Positions 1 to 5,113 of a stretch of 5,814 bases of DNA are shown here, piece by piece. A program made the position numbers and the translations under genes. The notes beneath the pieces are model-generated. The model was given only the letters and a program-made list of their open reading frames with translations, did no database searches and was not told where the DNA came from. Position 1 is the first letter of the stretch, and each line of letters begins with the position of its first letter. The stretch comes from Granulosicoccaceae bacterium (GTDB lineage Bacteria; Pseudomonadota; Gammaproteobacteria; Granulosicoccales; Granulosicoccaceae), in contig JALZUX010000423.1 in assembly GCA_023301405.1 (NCBI GenBank), positions 1 through 5,814 on the forward strand, given 5' to 3'.

Positions 1-2
1 TT

Positions 3-893
3 TATGACGCCGACAACGGCAAGCAAACCAACCGCTGCCCAAGGCGAAAAAACTCCAAACACGGTACCTTGCTGTGTAACGGCAAAGTACGCCTAACTAA
101 AACAACATCATCTACGCAAACTGATACCGCCAGTGCTGCAGATAAACTATCCGTGGATGAAGTGTTTTTGATGAAAATCGTAGAACGTGAAAGCAGCAAG
201 AAATCAAGCCATATTTCCTTCACGTTAACTAACGTACAATTAGGTGATCGAAAGTGGCACACAGTAACTGCTCTGTACATCTACAGGCCCAAAAACAAGC
301 AGTACTCACTAACGTTAAATACTTTCGGCTGCTGGCCTGACTGCCTTGAGCAATGGCCTGCATGCCACACAACTGCGATTGACAAAGAATCCGGAATGCA
401 AAAGCTGGCCATTCACCTTAACCCTAAAACAAAAAGCCATTGCCCGTATGATTCCCTGCTGAGCACAGATAAAAAGTTAGTCAACTCGCTTTGGAGTAAC
501 TTACCAGCCTTCTACCAACAGACTAAAAACAGCCCGAAGTTAGATAGACAGAATATACACAAAGCGCATGAAGCATGGTCTCTACATATAAACAACATTG
601 AAAAAATTTTCCAACGCAAACAACAGCGTGGCTTCGATAGCAGCGTATCCCCGGCAAACTTAATAATCAGCGCAGAATACAGCACGCAGCACATTACCAA
701 GCCGTACAATCCTGCAAAACCACTTGTTGCCCAGCGTACTGCAATACAACAGCAACAAGACATGAAAGTTCTGATTGCTAACAACCCAAATGCTAACCTG
801 GGCACGTTACTACTCCCCGGCAGCCCCACCCAAAATACTGATATGCTTTCATTGCAGGATGTACTGACAGACTTGGCTTACCAATTAAAATAG
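3..893 (+). CDS. Unrecognised protein, 5' end cut by window edge, upstream operon partner of DUF1501
   Basis: The reading frame is open from the first complete codon at position 3 to TAG at 891-893, giving 296 visible residues. A TTG at 69 could be read as a start but has no Shine-Dalgarno sequence before it, and the frame continues upstream, so the real start is probably outside the window. I do not recognise the family. The visible part is hydrophilic and rich in Lys, Asn, Gln and Thr. It has no obvious membrane segment. A Cys/Trp cluster lies at 330-365 (C-W-P-D-C followed by W-P-A-C), with another Cys further on (HCPYD). The segment DRKWHTV with alternating strands around it could suggest a beta-rich domain, but this is weak. 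The stop codon overlaps the ribosome binding site of the DUF1501 gene, implying co-transcription and perhaps translational coupling. DUF1501 genes often follow a DUF1800 gene, but I see no DUF1800 motif in this C-terminal part. Confidence 0.75.
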   Translation, partial: YDADNGKQTNRCPRRKNSKHGTLLCNGKVRLTKTTSSTQTDTASAADKLSVDEVFLMKIVERESSKKSSHISFTLTNVQLGDRKWHTVTALYIYRPKNKQYSLTLNTFGCWPDCLEQWPACHTTAIDKESGMQKLAIHLNPKTKSHCPYDSLLSTDKKLVNSLWSNLPAFYQQTKNSPKLDRQNIHKAHEAWSLHINNIEKIFQRKQQRGFDSSVSPANLIISAEYSTQHITKPYNPAKPLVAQRTAIQQQQDMKVLIANNPNANLGTLLLPGSPTQNTDMLSLQDVLTDLAYQLK

Positions 894-897
894 GTGA
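892..897 (+). promoter_or_regulatory. Ribosome binding site of the DUF1501 gene, overlapping the upstream stop
   Basis: AGGTGA at 892-897 sits five bases before the ATG at 903 and shares two bases with the TAG stop (891-893) of the preceding gene. This decides the start: an in-frame GTG at 894 lies inside the binding site itself and would only add three residues, so ATG 903 is preferred. The arrangement suggests translational coupling of the two genes. Confidence 0.75.
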
Positions 898-902
898 TTT
901 CC

Positions 903-2060
903 ATGAATCGCAGAAAATTAGTCCAACTAATGGGTACTGCCGCATTGCTTCCGGTGTTGCCATTCAGCCTCAGCCAGGCCAAACCTTTTAGCGGACGCCG
1001 GGTGATACTGCTAGAGCTGTCAGGTGCTAATGATGGGCTGAATACAGTGGTGCCGTTTAAGGATCACCGCTACCACGAGTTGCGACCTACTATTGGCTTA
1101 AAGGAACATCAGGTTATTAAACTTAACAGCCAGTTTGCGTTGCACAACTCACTAAAACCAATCATGCCACTATGGGAATCCGGTGAATTCGCAGTGATTC
1201 ACGGGTTGGGATATCCACAACCCAACCGATCGCACTTTAAATCAATTGCTTTGTGGGAAACCGGCGGCGACGGTAACCGCGGTAACAGAGCCGGCTGGGC
1301 GACACATGATCTTGAACACGCTTACGCCAGCAGCGAACTAGACGCGCATGGCATTGTGCTTGGTGGTGGTATGGGCATTTTTTCCAGCGGCGAAGGTAAC
1401 TGGTTATCAATGAGCTCGGTTGATCAATTCGACAACCTGCAAACGCCTGCCACTAAAATCACAACATCTAATAACCCAGCGATGGCTATGTTGCTTGATA
1501 GCGCCCAAGTGCTGCAATCATCATTGACTAGAATTTCATCTAAGATTTCCAATCACAAGACACGCGTCAAAGTACCCGGAGGCCGCCTAGCCCAACAGAT
1601 GTCACACGCTATTAACATCATCAATTCAGGCATAGATGTACCGGTTATCAAACTAAGTCTGTCCGGGTTTGACACCCATGAAAACCAGACCGGTCGACAC
1701 CAAGCACTGTTAAGCCAAACAGCTAACGCCATAGCTGCGCTTAAAAAAGAACTACAAAAGACCGATCAATGGGATAACACCATTGTGATCACATACTCTG
1801 AATTCGGCCGGCGTGCGATACAAAACAAAAGCGGCGGCACTGACCATGGCACCGCCGCAGCACACATCATTGCGGGGGGCGCCATAAACGGCGGACTATA
1901 CGGAGAGGCACCTGATCTTGGTAACCTTCTGCGCGGAGACCTGCAATTCACAATGGATTACCGCGCCGTCTATAGTCGACTACTAAGTGACTGGCTGAAG
2001 CTGCCTTCAGACAGCTTTGCAAGCTATGCTGATAATCGCCTCGATCAACTACTGGCGTAG
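903..2060 (+). CDS. DUF1501 family protein, probably exported by the Tat pathway
   Basis: This is a 385-residue, complete DUF1501 (PF07394) protein. The N-terminus has a twin arginine (R3-R4), a hydrophobic stretch (about 8-22) and a plausible signal peptidase site after SLSQA (residue 26), so export to the periplasm or beyond is likely. Family landmarks in order are LELSGANDGLNTVVP (37-51), the RP at 61-62, HNSLKPIMPLW (81-91), YPQPNRSHF (104-112), GFDTHENQ (255-262), ITYSEFGRR (296-304) and GGTDHGTAAAHIIAGG (311-326), with a closing MDYRAVY near 351-357. The family is grouped with the alkaline phosphatase/sulfatase superfamily; the TDHG at 313-316 resembles the metal-binding D-H-G of that fold, so a metal-dependent hydrolase-like role is possible but unproven for DUF1501. 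Length is typical. It is translated directly after the unrecognised gene. The family call is firm; the biochemical role is unknown. Confidence 0.93.
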   Translation: MNRRKLVQLMGTAALLPVLPFSLSQAKPFSGRRVILLELSGANDGLNTVVPFKDHRYHELRPTIGLKEHQVIKLNSQFALHNSLKPIMPLWESGEFAVIHGLGYPQPNRSHFKSIALWETGGDGNRGNRAGWATHDLEHAYASSELDAHGIVLGGGMGIFSSGEGNWLSMSSVDQFDNLQTPATKITTSNNPAMAMLLDSAQVLQSSLTRISSKISNHKTRVKVPGGRLAQQMSHAINIINSGIDVPVIKLSLSGFDTHENQTGRHQALLSQTANAIAALKKELQKTDQWDNTIVITYSEFGRRAIQNKSGGTDHGTAAAHIIAGGAINGGLYGEAPDLGNLLRGDLQFTMDYRAVYSRLLSDWLKLPSDSFASYADNRLDQLLA

Positions 2061-2079
2061 CGCTAAAAACGCGACGCCA
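2053..2079 (+). other. Hairpin across the DUF1501 stop codon, possible transcription end or mRNA 3' structure
   Basis: TGGCGT (2053-2058) pairs with ACGCCA (2074-2079); after one A-G mismatch, GCG (2060-2062) pairs with CGC (2070-2072), leaving the loop CTAAAAA. The structure overlaps the TAG stop at 2058-2060. No run of T follows, so it is not a standard intrinsic terminator. It could protect the 3' end of the operon transcript or attenuate read-through into the DUF1989 gene. Confidence 0.4.
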
Positions 2080-2084
2080 CTCAT

Positions 2085-2094
2085 CACATATGTG
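2085..2094. promoter_or_regulatory. 10-bp palindrome CACATATGTG upstream of the DUF1989 gene, candidate operator
   Basis: CACATATGTG is a perfect inverted repeat centred about 60 bases before the ATG at 2149, in the 88-base gap after DUF1501. Its position would suit a regulator-binding site for the downstream gene. I cannot match it to a known operator, and no good -35/-10 pair is visible beside it, so the call rests on symmetry and position only. Confidence 0.25.
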
Positions 2095-2148
2095 CCATTT
2101 GAACTATCGTTAGGTAAGATGCGGGCAAACCCCCTCACCGAGACACTC

Positions 2149-2994
2149 ATGAACCAACCACCAGCAGATGCCGCTCAACGCCGCGCAGCACCAGCCATTG
2201 TGTGCTACCGCTCTGATCAGTTACCGGTCTACAACCCGGATCAATTCTCTAACGCCAGGCAAACGCTAGAAAAAACTAACGAAATAATAGTGCCTCCACG
2301 CGATGCCAACACCTTTACCGTACCAGCCGGACATTTTTTTAGAATTGTCAGTGTCGAAGGTTCGCAAGTTGGAGATCTGAACCTTTGGAACGCTGCTGAC
2401 TTATCAGAGCGGTTTTTCAGTGGCAAAACCCGCCAGCTCCATGCATCCCACGTGAGCACCGGTGACCGGCTATGGAGCAACTTACCCAACCTGCGACCAT
2501 TGGCAACCATCACTCATGACACCCTCGACTGGTATGGGTGGGACGAAGACGGTGCAGGCGTGCATGATGTTATCGGCACACGCTGCGACCCCTACACCAA
2601 CTATCAGCTACAAGAAGTTGACTACCACTACTGCTGCCACTCAAACCTTACCCGAGCCCTTGCCGCCCAGCAGACTATCTCGTTAAGTCAAGCCGAGCCG
2701 CATATTCATGATGTATTAAACGTGTTCATGTGCACCGGGTTTACCCTTGATACACATCAATATTTCATGAAAGCAAGCCCGGTCAGGCCTGATGATTACA
2801 TTGAATTTTTCGCAGAGATTGATCTACTAGGCGCACTCTCTGCCTGCCCTGGTGGCAATTGCGGCAGCAGTCACTCTGACGACTCCACTCCTTGCTACCC
2901 GTTAAAAGTTGAAATTTACAAACCGGCTGAAGGATCACTTGCTTACTGGACACCACCACCGGTAAACGGCTATAGCCGGTCTCATGGCGGGTAG
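2149..2994 (+). CDS. DUF1989 / urea carboxylase-associated family protein, long form
   Basis: From ATG 2149 this is a 281-residue protein of the DUF1989 family (PF09347). A leader of about 45 residues (AAPAIVCY, LPVYNPDQF) precedes the conserved domain, which runs from IIVPPRDA (46-53) through FRIVSVEGSQVGDLN (64-78), SGKTR (91-95), HDVIGTRCDPYT (139-150), HYCCHSN (160-166) and the C-P-G-G-N-C-G turn (233-239). Cys146, Cys162, Cys163, Cys233 and Cys238, with several His residues, are candidate catalytic or metal ligands. Characterised relatives include CgaA/CgaB, subunits of carboxyguanidine deiminase, encoded beside urea/guanidine carboxylase. Here there is no carboxylase, transporter or guanidine riboswitch nearby, so the substrate is unknown. 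An ATG at 2119, with AGG four bases upstream, would add ten residues; 2149 is preferred because the remembered N-termini of long-form relatives begin near there. Frame extension back to 2017 overlaps DUF1501 and is unlikely. Confidence 0.88.
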   Translation: MNQPPADAAQRRAAPAIVCYRSDQLPVYNPDQFSNARQTLEKTNEIIVPPRDANTFTVPAGHFFRIVSVEGSQVGDLNLWNAADLSERFFSGKTRQLHASHVSTGDRLWSNLPNLRPLATITHDTLDWYGWDEDGAGVHDVIGTRCDPYTNYQLQEVDYHYCCHSNLTRALAAQQTISLSQAEPHIHDVLNVFMCTGFTLDTHQYFMKASPVRPDDYIEFFAEIDLLGALSACPGGNCGSSHSDDSTPCYPLKVEIYKPAEGSLAYWTPPPVNGYSRSHGG

Positions 2995-3325
2995 ATAAAT
3001 TGCTATTAAACTTTGCATAGTCCTTTTGCGGTATTGCTATTGCCAACTGACCATTACAAAAAACAGCTTACCGCAAGAGTACAAGCACTCATTTTCAGTA
3101 AGCAACTGACGATAAAAGCACCACAGCAACAATGTAAAATTACAGAGCTAAGCCGTGGCCTATTTTCAATGACAGTCATAAAACCTACCTGTTGGCCGCT
3201 TGATCAATAACCCCGCTGAAAGAGCTGCACGGAACAAAAACAGACAGGCACGGGCGGCATTAAGTATCGGTGTGAGGGGTTGTACACCTGATCACTCGAA
3301 AATTATATCTACGCAGCCCGTTTTC

Positions 3326-3347
3326 AGAGCCAATACATCATGGCTCT
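3326..3347. repeat. 7-bp inverted repeat in the convergent gap
   Basis: AGAGCCA (3326-3332) is the exact reverse complement of TGGCTCT (3341-3347), with an 8-base loop. It is followed on the plus strand by ATAAATATAG, which is AT-rich but has no T run; on the minus strand the stem is followed by GAAAACGGG. It may be a weak, non-canonical transcript end for the DUF1989 gene or part of a small RNA; confidence in any function is low. Confidence 0.3.
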
Positions 3348-3453
3348 ATAAATATAGCGTTTTGTGACTCCTTAGGGTGCGTCTGTCTTGCCAGGTTAAT
3401 CAATGATTGTCGGGTAGCGGTTCGCGTGCAACACACACGGGTATCTGAGCACG

Positions 3454-3462
3454 CCCCCCCCC
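3454..3462. repeat. Homopolymer run of nine C
   Basis: Nine consecutive C bases lie 36 bases beyond the stop codon of the minus-strand acetyltransferase gene. Such runs are prone to replication slippage and to sequencing or assembly length errors. It is outside any gene I can support, so a length change would not alter a protein. On the minus strand the G run can pair with the nearby GCGCCC to form a short GC-rich hairpin, but no T run follows. Confidence 0.8.
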
Positions 3463-3497
3463 GCTATGGGCGCGACAGCTGTGCTCTGGATAATCAT

Positions 3498-4766
3498 CTA
3501 AAATTTAGTCAAGTTAAACGGCGCGACGTCACACAACATTAGACGATCAAACAAATGAATGGACTCATCAGTCCCCATTACGGCACCGACTGTTGCAAGC
3601 TCAGCCGCACGAGTTCCGCCCAGAATCAATGACCCCAGCGCCACTGAGTCAAGCGCGACCAAAAGCCCTGCGTTGGTGCTTCTGTTTACGTCAGTGACCT
3701 CTTCCATGTTGGCGCTGCCGTTGTCAACGGTAAGCCGCCAAGCTTTGCATAGATGCTTGAAGATAGGATCACAGTAGTCAATGATCACCTGACCTTCGAC
3801 CCCGTAACTTCGATTACAAAAAAGTGCTGGCAGGTCCAACGGACGTAGCCACATCATATCAAGCCGCGCCTGCTGCCACAGTTGCCGTGGATCAGCCATG
3901 TAGTGGCGCACAGCCGGCCGTACCGGGGCAAGCTCCCAGATCAGTTCGCGGGCCATACCGATAGATGCCATATACTTAATTAACGCTACCTGCGCCTGTG
4001 GCTCAAGCGTCACTATTTCACTGACTTTGCAAACACTGTGAACCCGGCCGTGGCCGGTGGCTGTTTCAGCCTTGGCGTCCATTTTATACAACGCGTACCC
4101 ACAGGCATTGACGTTAGCATCATAAGCCACTGCTACAAACTGCGGGCCCCGGCCAAACCAACTATCGGTATCATCACTCAGGATCTGTTGCCACCAATCA
4201 TCATCCCGATCAATTCCGCCGGGCTGGGTATTAACTGCTTTTTCATGGATGGGCAACAGTATCGAAATCGCCTGCGCGCGATCGTGTATTAAACGTATGG
4301 TGAATTCATCAACCAATCCAGTTGGCACAGAAAACTCTCGCACCGGTAGTTGCCATTGCACCATCTCTGTCGCCATGCCGTAACCAAAGCGTTGATACAA
4401 TCCGGACTCCGACGCCATCAGCACTGATGCAGCATCACCAAGCGCCAATGAATTTTCAAGGTGCGCCTGCATCATGTGCCTCAGGCCGCCCTTGCCCTGT
4501 GAAGGCGGGCTAATACTAACGCCCCCCAAACCGGCCACAGGAACCCGTGCGCCGCCCGGCATAGACAGGCCGAACTCATAGGCAAAGCACCCACCGAATA
4601 TTCCATCGTCATCACGCACCGCTAGACGCCTTTCAGCTGGCCTGAGATGATCGCGTGCGCCGATATCATCCGCTGTAACAGCCGACCCGAAACCATCCTC
4701 AATGGCGCGATGTACGGCCGGCCACTCGGCCAGAGACGGGCAGAATACTTCTACTTTATCAGGCAT
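3498..4766 (-). CDS. Eis-like GNAT family N-acetyltransferase
   Basis: This 422-residue protein has the layout of the Eis family: an N-terminal GNAT domain, a second GNAT-like domain, and a C-terminal sterol-carrier-protein-like domain (from about residue 320). The N-terminal domain shows VPVAGLGGVSISP (75-87) followed by the acetyl-CoA pyrophosphate loop S-Q-G-K-G-G-L-R (89-96), then ASESGLYQRFGYG (118-130). Tyr124 corresponds to the catalytic tyrosine of mycobacterial Eis (Tyr126), and the chain ends in Phe (KF), matching the family's use of the C-terminal carboxylate as catalytic base. Eis proteins acetylate amines, including aminoglycosides and lysine side chains; the substrate here is not predictable. 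It starts at ATG 4764-4766; an in-frame TAG shortly upstream rules out a longer form, and the Shine-Dalgarno is weak. It is transcribed alone, divergent from the monooxygenase gene and convergent with DUF1989. Confidence 0.9.
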   Translation of the reverse strand: MPDKVEVFCPSLAEWPAVHRAIEDGFGSAVTADDIGARDHLRPAERRLAVRDDDGIFGGCFAYEFGLSMPGGARVPVAGLGGVSISPPSQGKGGLRHMMQAHLENSLALGDAASVLMASESGLYQRFGYGMATEMVQWQLPVREFSVPTGLVDEFTIRLIHDRAQAISILLPIHEKAVNTQPGGIDRDDDWWQQILSDDTDSWFGRGPQFVAVAYDANVNACGYALYKMDAKAETATGHGRVHSVCKVSEIVTLEPQAQVALIKYMASIGMARELIWELAPVRPAVRHYMADPRQLWQQARLDMMWLRPLDLPALFCNRSYGVEGQVIIDYCDPIFKHLCKAWRLTVDNGSANMEEVTDVNRSTNAGLLVALDSVALGSLILGGTRAAELATVGAVMGTDESIHLFDRLMLCDVAPFNLTKF

Positions 4767-4904
4767 GTTTTCACACTAGCAATCAGTTTGGACGCGTGGC
4801 TACGCTATCAGTCCTGAAGAATAAAATCACTACCTAATCGTCTCTTAAACAAGAACGACAAGAAACTGAACAAGGCATCGCAATCGCGCTCTTCTTTTGC
4901 CCCT

Positions 4905-4916
4905 GCGCTATAGCGC
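4905..4916. promoter_or_regulatory. 12-bp perfect palindrome GCGCTATAGCGC, candidate regulator site
   Basis: GCGCTATAGCGC reads the same on both strands and lies near the middle of the divergent intergenic region, about 140 bases from the acetyltransferase start and 200 bases from the monooxygenase start. A dimeric regulator controlling both genes is possible. No regulator gene is visible in the window, and short palindromes also arise by chance. Confidence 0.3.
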
Positions 4917-4957
4917 GTAGAATCACTGAATACCCTTCACGCGGAAATAATTTTAGG

Positions 4958-4973
4958 CCTGTCATTCGACAGG
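4958..4973. other. Compact hairpin CCTGTC-ATTC-GACAGG in the divergent region
   Basis: CCTGTC (4958-4963) pairs exactly with GACAGG (4968-4973) around the four-base loop ATTC. Plus-strand sequence after it is GTCGCC, with no T run, so it is not an intrinsic terminator on that strand; on the minus strand it is followed by CCTAAAATTATTT, which is AT-rich but lies upstream of the acetyltransferase. It could be a leader structure or one copy of a dispersed palindromic repeat; one copy in this window cannot settle that. Confidence 0.35.
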
Positions 4974-5064
4974 GTCGCCAGTGCTCTTTTAGGGAACTAC
5001 GTGTGAGTGACACCAGCTAAGCAAAATCAGAATAGAAAGGGCGCTCGACACAGATTTACACTAC

Positions 5065-5070
5065 TATGAT
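5065..5070 (+). promoter_or_regulatory. Possible -10 element TATGAT of the monooxygenase gene
   Basis: TATGAT matches five of six bases of the sigma-70 -10 consensus and lies 43 bases before ATG 5114. The best upstream -35-like hexamer, TCGACA at 5045-5050, is only 14 bases away, shorter than the usual 16-18, so this is tentative. If correct, transcription would begin near 5077, which excludes the alternative in-frame ATG at 5066 as the translation start. Confidence 0.25.
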
Positions 5071-5113
5071 AGCCAGTCGAATAACCACCACAATCAAAAA
5101 ACCTTCTATCGCT

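Larger units (their letters stand above)
2995..3497. other. Convergent intergenic region of 503 bases with no credible gene
   Basis: This gap lies between the 3' ends of the DUF1989 gene (plus) and the acetyltransferase gene (minus), so no promoter for either is expected here. The only reading frame of note (TTG 3013 to 3210, 65 codons) lacks a ribosome binding site and resembles nothing I know. Small inverted repeats are present: GCTTAC/GTAAGC (3066-3071 with 3098-3103), GGTGT/ACACC (3269-3273 with 3284-3288), a 7-bp hairpin at 3326-3347, AATCAATGATT (3398-3408), GCGTGC/GCACGC (3424-3429 with 3449-3454) and ACAGCTGT (3475-3482). None is followed by a T run, so I cannot name a terminator for either gene. 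It could hold a small RNA or decayed sequence; nothing proves either. Confidence 0.5.
4767..5113. promoter_or_regulatory. Divergent intergenic region between acetyltransferase and monooxygenase genes
   Basis: These 347 bases separate two divergently transcribed genes and must hold both promoters. No coding frame is supported. It contains a 12-bp palindrome (4905-4916), a 6-bp-stem hairpin (4958-4973) and a -10-like TATGAT (5065-5070) before the monooxygenase. I could not find a convincing -35/-10 pair for the minus-strand acetyltransferase. Confidence 0.5.

Noticed and set aside
69..71. TTG as the start of the first gene
   Set aside because: No Shine-Dalgarno precedes it and the frame is open to the left edge, so the gene most likely begins outside the window.
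512..829. Minus-strand Cys-rich frame opposite the first gene
   Set aside because: It has no known motif and no promoter or ribosome binding site that I can see, and its composition is what the complement of the sense gene would give.
2017..2148. Upstream extension of the DUF1989 reading frame
   Set aside because: It overlaps the end of DUF1501, crosses the stop-codon hairpin and encodes residues that do not resemble the family.
3013..3210. 65-codon plus-strand frame starting at TTG in the convergent gap
   Set aside because: It has no ribosome binding site, a rare start codon and no recognisable protein features, and is short enough to occur by chance.
3326..3347. Intrinsic terminator for the DUF1989 gene
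   Set aside because: The hairpin is more than 330 bases past the stop and has no T run on either strand, so I list it only as an inverted repeat.
3454..3462. C9 run as a phase-variation switch
   Set aside because: It lies outside any supported gene and is downstream of both flanking genes, so length changes would not switch a reading frame or a promoter.
4038..4292. Plus-strand frame inside the acetyltransferase gene
   Set aside because: It lies wholly opposite a gene with strong family motifs and has no features of its own; the other frames opposite this gene (3559-3777, 4322-4513) were rejected for the same reason.
5066..5068. Alternative ATG for the monooxygenase
   Set aside because: It has no ribosome binding site, overlaps the possible -10 element and would put the FAD motif 16 residues further in than expected.
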